A stretch of 64,000 nt of DNA from Dactylonectria macrodidyma (taxonomy: Eukaryota; Ascomycota; Sordariomycetes; Hypocreales; Nectriaceae), in NCBI GenBank assembly GCA_020744425.1, contig JAGMUV010000021.1, positions 992,001 through 1,056,000 on the forward strand, given 5' to 3'. The notes under the pieces are model-generated. The model did not search any database. It was given only the letters and a program-made list of their open reading frames with translations, and was not told the origin of the DNA. Made by a program: the position numbers and the translations under genes. Below are positions 33,220 to 42,817 of this stretch, one piece after another (the stretch's first letter is position 1; each line of letters begins with the position of its first letter).

Positions 33220-36084
33220 TTAATGTACATGGTCATTCTCCATATCTTCCCGGAAAGAACAGTAATGTGCCGCCCAGGCTCTCGTGGTAGGGTGATCAGA
33301 TCCAAGAACTTCCACACAACCGTTACAGGCCCTCTCATAGAGCTTAGCCGCCTCTAAGAAGCGGGTCTGCCTGTGGAAGAGGCACGCGAGGTTGTAGACG
33401 CTCGTGAGCGTGTCTGGATGCTCTCTCCCGAGCACCTTCTCGCTCGAATCTAGAGCTCGTCGATTCATATGCTCCGACTCGTCATACTCTCCCTGGTCTC
33501 GCAGGACCAACGCAAGATTGTTGACACTCGTGAGCGTGTCTGGATGCTCTCTTCCGAGCACCTTCTCCCTCGAATATAGAGCTCGTCGATTCATCTGCTC
33601 TGCCTCCTCGTACTTTCCCTGGTATTGCAGCACTGACGCAAGATTGCTAGCGCTCATAAGTGTGTCTGGATGCTCTCCGCCGAGCACCTTCTCCCGAGCA
33701 TCCAGAGCTCGTCGGTTCATCTGCTCTGCCTCCTCGTACTTTCCCTGGCATCGCAGCACCCCGGCAAGATTGCTAACGCTCGTGAGCGTGGAAGGATGCT
33801 CTCTCCCGAGCACCTTCTCGCTCGAATCCAGAGCTCGTCGGTTCATCTGCTCTGCCTCCTCGTACTTTCCCTGGTATCGCAGCACTAACGCAAGATTGCT
33901 AACGCTCGTAAGCGTGTCTGGATGCTCTCTGCCGAGCACCTTCTCACAAGCATCCAGAGCTCGTCGGTTCATCTGCTCTGCCTCCTCGTACTTTCCCTGG
34001 GATTGCAGCACTGACGCAAGATTGCTGACGCTCGTGAGCGTGTTTGGATGCTCTCCGCCGAGCACCTTCTCCCGAGCATCCAGAGCTCCTCGGTTCATCT
34101 GCTCCGCCTCCTCGTACTTTCCCTGGGATTGCAGCACTGACGCAAGATTGCTAACGCTCATAAGTGTGTTTGGATGCTCTCCGCCGAGCACCTTCTCACA
34201 AGCATCCAGAGCTCGTCGGTTCATCTGCTCTGCCTCCTCGTACTTTCCCTGGTATCGCAGCACTAACGCAAGATTGCTAACGCTTGTAAGCGTGTCTGGA
34301 TGCTCTCTGCCGAGCACCTTCTCCTGAGCATCCAGAGCTCGTCGGTTCATCTGCTCTGCCTCCTCGTACTTTCCCTGGGATTGCAGCACTGACGCAAGAT
34401 TGCTGACGCTCGTAAGCGTGTTTGGATGCTCTCCGCCGAGCACCTTCTCACAAGCATCCAGAGCTCGTCGGTTCATCTGCTCTGCCTCCTCGTACTTTCC
34501 CTGATATTGCAGTACTAACGCGAGAAAGTGGACGCTCATGAGCGTGTCTGGATGCTCTCTGCTGAGCACCTTCTCCTTCGCATCTAGAGCTCGTCGGTTC
34601 ATCTGCTCTGCTTCCTCATACGTCCCCTTCATCCACCGATACCATCCTGCGTTAGTAAGCAGCCTGGCCCACCTTAAAACGTCTTCATTATTACTTGGCT
34701 CTTCTTTAACAATTATATCAATATGGGGATCCAATCTCTGGCATTCCGTCCAGTTTTTATACTCTCCTGATGGATACTGGTCTGACATGACCTTCAGAAA
34801 CTCCCGCTCCCACTGTTGCATATTGCTAGATGATGATAGCCATATCTGCGTGCAAAACTGCACTAAAGCGTGCATCTTAAGTATTTCTTTATCAGCTGTT
34901 ACCGCTACTAAGGAGTAGCCACGAAGGGTCTCAACGTCCTGGTCAAAGCCATCCTCGCCATATTCCCCGTACTCACATGCATACGCTTGAAGCACAGACT
35001 CCGGGATTCCTTGGGGATTGAAGAAACTCATAAAGGAGAGCATATTGGCAGCCGAGGGCCGTTCGTGACGGATCTGCTCGAAGGTGATCTGCCATGTAGT
35101 GACGATTGAATTGGACGCGGACTCATCTCGACGGAGGTCGCCTACGTCTTTATTGAGGAGGCTTGCCTTCTTTTTGTCGCTCCTTCGGAACTCGTTTAGG
35201 TATGCGGGTATTGACATTCGCGGTGCCCGGCGGTTGATGAAGGCGGCCGCCTGCGTAATCGCGAGAGGCATATGGTTAAGATCGCGTACTAAGTCAGCGG
35301 CGGCTCCATCGTCGTAGCTGACTCCGAGTTTTTCCCGCAGAAGTTGGCATGCTTCCTCGGTTTTCATCGCTGGTATCGTAAGGATGTTACTCCAGCTGCC
35401 CACCAATCTTTCTGCCACATCCATGCTGCGCGATGTAACGACGATAGATCCATTACAGCTCTGTGGCAAAAACGAGGCAAGTCGCTTTTGTGCATTCAAG
35501 AAGAAGACACCGACATCATCGGCGTTATCGAGGATCATCTTCCACGGGCCGTTCTCCTCGACGCGGAGCCACTCGCTTACCAGCCGACAGATATTCACAT
35601 CGGGATCGTTCCGCCGGGGCAGTTCGAGTCTGTCCGCGATAGACCGGTAGGCCTCTTCAAATCGCCCTCGAGTGCTAGCATGCACCCAGAAGACCCATGT
35701 GTTGGGCACGCGCTGTCGGACTTGATGCGCATATTGAATGGCAAGCTGCGATTTTCTGGGATCGTGAGTCGAGGGGCGGTATAGTTGCGCTGTCTAGACT
35801 TACCCTATACCGCCAAGACCGACGAGCGCGATACGAGCAGCAGGTCTGGCACATTTTTCATGCATCCATTTCAGGATATCGGGACGGTCGACGAAGTCGG
35901 GATCAGGTGGGAAGGGCACTGTCGAGAATGGCTTGCGAGGTTTGGGTGGATTTCGGCCGGCTGCGGCGGCCGGCGCGCCGGGTCCATAAAAGTGGAAGTT
36001 GTTCGATCCGCCATGGGACGCTTGCGGGGCCGCGATAGTGGTTTGACCACTGACTGTGTCATGAAAATGAGTGGACGCGTCCAT
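33220..36084 (-). CDS. NLR A: NB-ARC/TPR receptor with N-terminal amyloid-like motif, 2 exons
   Basis: Exon 1 (35804-36084) and exon 2 (33220-35755) join across a 48-bp intron (GTAAGT...CCCAG) to 938 residues. Residues 6-34 form a short Gly/Asn/Phe motif (FHDTVSGQ, then HGGSNNFHFYG). A linker PFSTVPFPPDPDF follows, then a STAND ATPase with P-loop GLGGIGKS (89-96), Walker B WKMILDNADD, GSIVVTSR and HMPLAIT. The C-terminal half is about ten 42-residue TPR units (GKYEEAEQMNRRALDA...) plus a divergent last one. Such receptors are thought to bind a non-self or stress ligand through the repeats, oligomerise, and pass the signal through the N-terminal motif. The intron splits the P-loop codon exactly as in NLR B. 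The gene is divergent from the PNP gene. Unlike NLR B it has no stop codons. Confidence 0.85.
33380..34640 (-). repeat. Tandem 126-bp TPR-coding repeats of NLR A
   Basis: On the plus strand the block 'agctcgtcggttcatctgct' returns every 126 bases about ten times with very few changes. Such internal identity implies unequal crossing-over or conversion and predicts copy-number variation between strains. Confidence 0.9.
35983..36069 (-). other. Amyloid-signalling-like motif of NLR A
   Basis: Codes HFHDTVSGQTTIAAP then QASHGGSNNFHFYG at residues 6-34. It is related to the PNP C-terminal motif but has lost the GP and VIPG elements. Confidence 0.5.
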
Positions 36085-36343
36085 CGTCACCTCTGTCGCT
36101 GGTAATAGCCGTCTGGGAGCAACAACTCGTTCGCAAGTGTGGTTGTGGAGGAGGAGGTGCAAGGTGCAGCCTTGCCTGCTCGAAGCGCTGTTGGCACAGC
36201 CCTACTTTAGAGACCCCGCAACTGAACAGCCACGTCCAAACACCATACATCTGTCAACGCACACGGAAAGGCCCGCCCGCCGAGATGGGTTGAGCTGCTT
36301 CGAAGGGCCGCAAACGGTCAGGTTGTCATTATTCCCTTCGATC
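36085..36343. promoter_or_regulatory. Bidirectional promoter region between NLR A and the PNP gene
   Basis: Only 259 bases separate the two start codons of the divergent genes, so both 5' UTRs and promoters must share it. Co-expression of receptor and effector is the natural inference. I could not assign a TATA box or factor site with confidence. Confidence 0.55.
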
Positions 36344-37654
36344 ATGTTCTCTCCGCGACCTTCTCGCCGCGACGACTTCGAAGTCGCAATCATCTGCGCA
36401 CTACCGCTCGAGTACGACGCCGTTTCCTACATCTTCGACGAGTTCTGGGACGAAGATGGCGATCGGTACGGACGAGCAGTCGGAGACCCCAACAGCTATA
36501 CGACTGGCCGTATGGGCAAATACAATGTCGTTCTTGCCCTCCTGCCGCACATGGGCAAGACCAACGCGGCCAGCGCGACCGCCAGCATGCGATCGAGCTA
36601 CGGAGGCTTGCGACTGGCCCTTCTCGTCGGCGTGTGCGGAGCTATGCCTTGCGGCCGAGACGGCGAAGTTTTGTTAGGCGATGTAGTCATCAGCAAGACC
36701 GTCATCCAGTACGATTTCGGCAGGCAGTATCCAGACAGGTTTATACGCAAGAACACCCTCGAGGACAATCTTGGCCGGCCGAACAAAGACGTCCGCAATC
36801 TACTCGCCGTATTCGAGACTGACCGGGGCCTCGACCAGCTCGAAAGACGGACTGCCCAGTGTCTTCGGCAGCTGCAGGCCAAGGTCACACAGACAAGGCG
36901 TCGGGGCAAGTACGACTACCCCGGACCGGCAGAAGACAGGCTATACGAGCCAGCCTACCGTCACAAGCACCACGTATCGCCGACATGTATCTGCGGCGAT
37001 TGCTTCAGCGATTTGGACCCCGTTTGCGACGAGGTGCTCAGCTCGTCATGCGCGGATCTCGGATGCGATGACGAACATCTTATCATGAGGGAACGGCTCC
37101 AGGCAAAACGGCAGTTAGGATACGATGGTAGCGACACGGCTCAGCGGCCGGCGGTGCATGTTGGGGCGGTTGCATCGGGAGATACGGTGATAAAGTCGGC
37201 TGCCGACCGGGACAGGCTCTCAAGGGAAGCAGGCGTAATTGCGTTCGAGATGGAAGGCGCTGGCGTCTGGGACGAAGTGCCCTGCATCGTGGTCAAGGGA
37301 GTGTGCGACTACGCGGACAGCCACAAGCACAAGGGATGGCAGAATTTTGCGGCGGCGACGGCGGCTTCTGCGTCTAAGGCAATTCTAGAAGGCTATATCC
37401 AAACTGACGAAGCACTGAAGGCGTCCGCGGGCGAGGGTGAGCGCAGTTTGCCCCCGATATTTGTGAACAAGGCTGATGGCAATGAAGACACTGGGAGGCG
37501 CAACGCTTCCGCGGCCAGCATACCTCAACAGGACGGAGCCGCCAACCCTGCGCAAGGGCCGGTTTTCTACGGGCCCATCTCAGGCCAATACGTCATCCCG
37601 GGAACCCACACGACGGGAGGGACCGTCAACTTCAATTTCGGGCCGCAGAGTTAA
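36344..37654 (+). CDS. Nucleoside phosphorylase-domain (PNP_UDP) protein with C-terminal amyloid-like motif; putative NLR effector
   Basis: The single exon codes 436 residues. The PNP_UDP-type domain (about 10-350) begins EVAIICALPLEYDAVSYIFD and has YNVVLALLPHMGKTNAAS, LALLVGVCGAMP, VLLGDVVISKTVIQYDFGR, GAVASGDTVIKSA and the active-site region VIAFEMEGAGVWDEVP followed by VKGVCDYADSHKHKGWQ. In fungi this domain is a frequent N-terminal module of NLR proteins; here it stands alone. A polar linker leads to the last 30 residues: FYGPISGQYVIPG, then GGTVNFNFG, three residues from the end. ATG 36344 is chosen because the domain starts ten residues later; the upstream open frame is featureless and overlaps the promoter. 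Cleavage or binding of a nucleoside-type substrate is expected from the family. A cell-death or defence role is inferred from context only. Confidence 0.8.
   Translation: MFSPRPSRRDDFEVAIICALPLEYDAVSYIFDEFWDEDGDRYGRAVGDPNSYTTGRMGKYNVVLALLPHMGKTNAASATASMRSSYGGLRLALLVGVCGAMPCGRDGEVLLGDVVISKTVIQYDFGRQYPDRFIRKNTLEDNLGRPNKDVRNLLAVFETDRGLDQLERRTAQCLRQLQAKVTQTRRRGKYDYPGPAEDRLYEPAYRHKHHVSPTCICGDCFSDLDPVCDEVLSSSCADLGCDDEHLIMRERLQAKRQLGYDGSDTAQRPAVHVGAVASGDTVIKSAADRDRLSREAGVIAFEMEGAGVWDEVPCIVVKGVCDYADSHKHKGWQNFAAATAASASKAILEGYIQTDEALKASAGEGERSLPPIFVNKADGNEDTGRRNASAASIPQQDGAANPAQGPVFYGPISGQYVIPGTHTTGGTVNFNFGPQS
37562..37651 (+). other. Amyloid-signalling-like motif of the PNP protein
   Basis: The last 30 residues carry F-x-GP-x-SG-x2-VIPG-x-H-x(2-3)-GGT-x-NFNFG, shared with NLR B residues 6-32 at 18 of about 26 aligned positions. 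Confidence 0.6.
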
Positions 37655-38145
37655 CGCGGGGTAAGGGGAATAGGTTGAGCTAGGACAGCGGGACAGTAGT
37701 CGCTAGCGCTCAGTGGTGCATTGATGCGAGGCGTTGATCTGAACTCTGGGGTGCGTCCGCGTGTACTAACATAGGCTCCGTCGGATGGCGGCTGCCCATC
37801 GTGTTTATTCAAATTTATTACTACATCGCCGCGCCGCATCGTGTATCGTATGTGTTCTTCTAGGCTACTAGATCCGTGCGGACTGGTGCATAGATAGCAT
37901 GCACCAAAGTGATATTGGCGACTGCTATGTGTATCTGGCTGGTGCTGCTGGTGTTTTAGACGAGGCTGCGTTCTAGACTGGCCGCCATGTTGATTCGCTC
38001 GCGCACCTGACCCGTAATTCGCCCCATGCAGCGTCGCGCTGCTTCTCGCAGGCATGTCGTCCACGCAGCCTCACTGAAACTAGACCTATTAAAATACTCA
38101 CAAAGTGCTTGCAAGAGACAAAGAGGCACGCGACGTGCTGCTTCC
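37655..38145. other. Spacer between the PNP gene and NLR B
   Basis: It should contain the PNP 3' UTR and the NLR B promoter. No gene is supported. Confidence 0.35.
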
Positions 38146-40236
38146 ATGAGTCACACCAGCTTCCACGGGCCACTTAGCGGCAAGAACGTGATCCCTGGCG
38201 CGCACGCGTCCAGCGGGGGCACGATCAACTTCAATTTTGGCGACCATGCCCCGCAGCAGTCCATCCAACCCTTCTCGACCATCCCTTTCCCGCCAGATCC
38301 CAAGTTCGTTGAGCGGACGGACATCTTGCTCTGGCTGCGAGATCATACCGCACAACCGGGCAGCCGCGCTGCGCTCGTCGGGCTCGGCGGCATCGGGTAG
38401 GTTGCGTGCCCTATGACCCAAGACGCGGCTGACAGACCAAGCAAATCCCAGGTCGCCATTCATTACGCATACGAAGTCCGACAGGCATCACCAGACACCT
38501 GGGTATTCTGGGTGCATGCGAGCTCCAGCTCCCGTTTCGAAGAGGCATATCGATGCATCGCCGATAGACTACAGCTTCCGGGACGGGATGACCCGCAGCG
38601 CAATGTGCTGCAACTGGTACATGCCTGGCTGTGCGACGAAGAAAATGGGCCATGGATGATGGTGCTCGACAACGCCGATTCCGTTGACGTATTCTTTCCG
38701 AGACGAGGCGCCCATGGCTCACGCGACCAGCCGCTAGCATCATTCCTGCCAAAGACTGGCCGCGGATCGATCATCATCACATCCCGCAACGCGGATGCGG
38801 CAGAGAGACTGGCTGGTCTGGATGCCATCTATAATGTGCCGGTGATGGAGAAAAGTCAAGCCCTGCAGCTTCTCCGGAACAGGTTCGGGGAGCAGTGCGC
38901 GGACAGTCATATGGTAATGACAGATCTAGTTGGTGATCTAAATAACATGCCGCTTGCAATAACCTAGGCCGCTGCGTACATTAAGCGCAGAGGAACGCGC
39001 ATGTTAATATTAGCCTACTTAGACGAGTTCCGGAAGAGCGATAAGAAGAGAGCAAGCCTCCTTAATAAAGATGCAGGCGACCTCCGTTGCGACGAGTCGG
39101 CTGATAACTCAACTGTGACTACTTGGCAGATCACCTTTGAACAGATCCGTCGCGACCGACCATCTGCTGCCAACCTGCTGTCCTTTATGAGTTTCTTTAA
39201 TCCTCAGGGAATCCCTGAGTCCGCCCTTTAAACCTATGCATGTGAAGACGGGGAAGATGGTGAGGAGGACCTTGATGAAGACCTCGAAGTCCTCTGCGGA
39301 TACTCATTAGTTGCTGTAACGGCCGAGTCAGATGTATTCGAGATGCATGCCTTGGTACAATTCTGCACTCGCGTGTGGCTATCCTCATTCGGCGATATGC
39401 AGTACTGGGAGCGGGAGTTTCTGAGGGTGATGTCAGACCGGTATCCATCAGGGACGTATGAAAGCTGGAGGGAATGTCAGAGACTGGATCCACATATTGA
39501 GGCAATTGTGAAAGGCGAGCCAGGGGATGGAGAAGGGGCCTTACGGTGGGCTAGGCTGGTTATGAATGCAGGATGGTATCGGTTAATGAAGGGGAGGTAT
39601 GAGGAGTCGGAGTAGATGCATTGACGAGCTCTAGATTCGAGCGAGAAGGTGCTCGGGAGAGAGCATCCAGACACGCTCACGAGCGTTAACAATCTTGCGT
39701 TGGTGCTGCGGTACCAGGGAAAGTACGAGGAGGCAGAGCATATGAATCGACGAGCTCTAGATTCGAGGGAGAAGGTGCTCGGGAGAGAGCATCCAGACAC
39801 GCTCGTAAGCATCAGCAATCTTGCGTCGGTCCTGCAACAATAGGGAAAGTATGAGGAGTCGGAGCATATGCATCGACGAGCTCTAGATTCGAGGGAGAAG
39901 GTACTCAGGAGAGACCATCCAGACACGCTCACGAATGTCAGCAATCTTGCGTCAGTGCTGCAATACCAGGGAAAGTACGAGGAGGCAGAGCATATGAATC
40001 GACGAGCTCTAGATTCGAAGGAGAAGGTGCTTGGGAGAGAGCATCCAGACACGCTCACGACCGTTTACAAGCTCGCATATTTCCTACACAGACAAGCCCG
40101 TTTCTCAGACGCTGCTGAGCTTTATGAGAGGGCGTGTAGCGGTTATATAAAAGCTCTCGGATCTGATCATCCTACTACGAGAGGTTGTGCGGCACGTTAC
40201 CGTTCTTTGAGGGAAGAGATGGAGTGCAATGAGTAA
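38146..40236 (+). pseudogene. NLR B: NB-ARC/TPR receptor with amyloid-like motif, inactivated by five stops
   Basis: Exon 1 (38146-38396) starts MSHTSFHGPLSGKNVIPG, then GGTINFNFG, then the linker PFSTIPFPPDPKF. A 45-bp intron (38397-38441) splits the P-loop codon as in NLR A. Exon 2 stays in one frame to 40236 but has stops at 38965, 39229, 39613, 39622 and 39841. NLR A or the repeat consensus has CAG or CAA at four of these, so they are CpA-to-TpA changes; the TGA at 39622 replaces CGA. The STAND core (GLGGIGKS, WMMVLDNADS, GSIIITSR, NMPLAIT) and about five TPR units are otherwise well preserved, and there is no frameshift. This is the mark of RIP on a duplicated receptor rather than slow decay. 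The full product would be 681 residues, shorter than A through fewer TPR units. Confidence 0.85.
38161..38241 (+). other. Amyloid-signalling-like motif of NLR B
   Basis: Residues 6-32: FHGPLSGKNVIPGAH, then SSGGTINFNFG. It is the closest match in the window to the PNP C-terminus and precedes the first nonsense codon by about 240 codons. Confidence 0.6.
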
Positions 40237-42018
40237 CGATAGTAAATGCAGCCTGATTGTCCCGCCGCCCACCTTGACCTCAAATGCCTCCTATGAAAGT
40301 GCGACATGAAGCAAACTCAGGTCGCTCCCTTGCGTGACTCTCGCAAACGTTAGTCGCGCGCTTGAGGTTGGAAGCGGACGCAAGTGTCGGTTGTGATGCG
40401 CTCGCACGTTCTTCGCGATGCGGGCTGTTCTTTAGGCACGCGACTCTCCTCTGGGTCGGAGTCGTTTATTGATAAGCCATCCCATCTGGCTCAGAGAGGC
40501 CAGGTAAACCGCATAATTGTCGCGTTGCGCCTGACAGGACATCACTCAAGATGCGAGTAATATACACCGAGTAATCAGCGAGTTAATCTACAAACTTTAC
40601 TACATAGCTTCTGTGAATATTCTGCTATTTCTCTAGCTCAGTCTTCGATAAATCACCATTTTGTAAAGAGCCACGTTCTCTCAGAACATGCTCCTCTCTC
40701 TGCTTATGAAGAGTCATCATAGACTCTTATCCTTAAACATTGCCTGAAGTGAGGCACTAGAAATGGAGTACCCAAGTCCGTTTTCCAGCGTGGGCATATA
40801 TGAAAGGGGCGCAACTCCCTAATGTTTGGTGTTTCAGGAGGTTCGGAGGTCGGTTTCGGCGCGTCGACCGTGGGACGCCGACGGTCCAGTGTAGACCGTA
40901 TAGTCACGTGACAGATCCCATGATGACATGGCGAAAGTGGACCAAAAGTGGACCCGAGAACATACCGTGGACCGGACCGAGAAGCGGACGAAGTCAACAA
41001 CTGTTCGATCGTTCTTATTTCATCGGACAACGCCTGTGGCCAACCGTAGCGTTGTTCGAACCGCTTCCAGGTTCGGTGTCCATTTTTGATCGTCCAACGG
41101 TGACTTCCTCCTAGATAGAAGGAGATGTTGCCCCTTTACGTGTCCGTGCATCAAAGCATCCCTGTACTGTATGTCATCCACTTTCTGCATCAGAAGAGGA
41201 AGTGCTCAACTCTCTTTTCCGTTAATCTGTAATCGCACTAACTATGTATGATATGTTCTATTCAACTAAATGCGTAACTGACTTCATCTTTGCACAAACA
41301 CTTATAAATTAAAGCACAGACCATGCCGCCAGGGATACTTATATATACATTCTATAGGCTAGAACTGGCCTAAATCCTATATTATTTCCACAAGGTGTCA
41401 GCTTCTGAAAAGTCCCACGAAGTACTGAAAAAAACCCAGACTATAGCTAATTACGGCTGGAGTAAGCACAATGCAACATTGAGACCCAGTGTGCTGCAAC
41501 CATAGATTGTAATTTATCAAGAGCTGAATTTTGACTAGGCGGTCAGGATTGGCAAAATGACAATATAACGATACAATACAATTTATCACGCCCGGCAGCA
41601 CTGCATCCGAAAGGGCACTAATTACTAATATACACGTACATTGTCCAAATTGTGTTATAGTCTCCTTCAGCCCATATTGAGTCCTCTTGCTGACAACATA
41701 ACGTCCGACTAGGAAAGGTGTATTTTCTCCACTGGCTAGAAGTATTGTTGAATATGGCCCACAACCACCGGACCCGTGGTTGTGGCCTCAGGCAGCCACG
41801 GCCCTTACGGCCCGGAATAGCCTCACGTAGCTAGCTAGTCAATTAACCCAATACACATCATTTGACCTTACAATAAGTATTGAGACTTACTGGAAAGGCC
41901 TCAGAAAGTTTCACTAGGAGGTCGCTCTTCCATTGATGCCACTAGAAAGTAGAATGATGTTATTAGGCCAAATGGTGAGAGAGTAGAGTGATTACATGAG
42001 GGAAAGGTTCGGTCCTTC
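40237..42018. other. Spacer; AT-rich, with one possible LTR fragment
   Basis: No gene is supported. Bases 41746-41785 start TGTTGAATATGG, a copia-LTR-like terminus, followed by a perfect 10-bp-stem hairpin (ccacaaccac, 7-base loop, gtggttgtgg). I cannot locate a matching 3' terminus. Frames at 40704-41114 and 41398-41601 lack features. Confidence 0.3.
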
Positions 42019-42817
42019 CTACCACGCTGACTGCAGGCGCCCCTTCTTGTAGTCAGTCTTTATTTCCTCTAGCTCCCAGTCTCCCCACTTCTTGACTTCA
42101 TGTCGCTGAAGCAGAGTAACTGTTAGCCCTGTCCTTTCTTTAGTCAAAGCGCGCATAGCCTTCATGAACACCCTGTTGTGTTCCCCTTCACCAAGGGTCA
42201 ACTTCTTCAACTTGGGAACCCACTCCGGGTTCTCTCGCAACTCGTCAAGTGCCTTTCCGGAGAGACTATGCCCACTACTACGAGAAGCACCGGTAACTTC
42301 CACTGAGATTAGATTGGGGCAGTTCTCGAACAAGCCAAGTAGGCCGTCGTCTGTAATACTAGATGTAGCTTGGAGCTGGACTCTTCTCAGGTTGGGGCAT
42401 GCCTTTGCTAGGCGGACAACTGCCTCGCTTGTCAAAGACTGTGCGTTGTTCCGTGCACCGTAGCTTACATCCTCATATATAAAGACAAAGTGTGTGATTT
42501 TTTGGTAAACTGAGCTTCCCAAGGCTAAGATGTCGTCAATGTGATCGCTTGAGCGAGGCGACGTTAGCATCAATCGCTTCACATGATGGGGAGCTTACTT
42601 ACTCGGTCAACACGAACCTAGTGCCGAAGACGATGTTCCTGGTAGACGTTCCAATGACCTGTTCATACTTGCCGTCCCAGTCATGATCGCTACTTTCGAA
42701 GCGGGCATCCTTCACGCCTTTGAAGATGGACTTGAGCAGCGTCCTCTTTGGGAGGTTGGCAGCAGGAGCTTGAGCCGCTGAGAATGTGTTGTTCTTGGCT
42801 GTCCGGATCGGCGGCAT
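42019..42817 (-). CDS. Leucine-rich-repeat (RNI/AMN1-like) protein, 2 exons
   Basis: Exons 42603-42817 and 42019-42547 join across a 55-bp intron (GTAAGT...GCTAAC...CTCAAG) to 247 residues. The middle has Cys-type LRRs as in F-box/AMN1 proteins: LTSEAVVRLAKACPNLRRVQ, SITDDGLLGLFENCPNLISV, then VPKLKKLTLGE. No F-box is visible in the short basic N-terminus (MPPIRTAKNNTFSAAQAP). The likely role is protein binding, perhaps with a ubiquitin ligase, but this rests on repeat type alone. The gene is intact and single-copy here. Confidence 0.7.

Noticed and set aside
33404..34327. 307-codon plus-strand frame across NLR A
   Set aside because: It is the antisense shadow of the TPR array; its repeats mirror the 126-bp units of the real minus-strand gene.
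33380..34640. CRISPR-like regular repeats
   Set aside because: The 126-bp periodicity is coding TPR sequence without spacer structure, and the genome is fungal.
36071..36343. N-terminal extension of the PNP protein
   Set aside because: It overlaps the divergent promoter and NLR A exon 1 and has no domain; the PNP fold starts right after ATG 36344.
39477..40058. 193-codon minus-strand frame across NLR B
   Set aside because: It is the shadow of the TPR units of NLR B and has no independent features.
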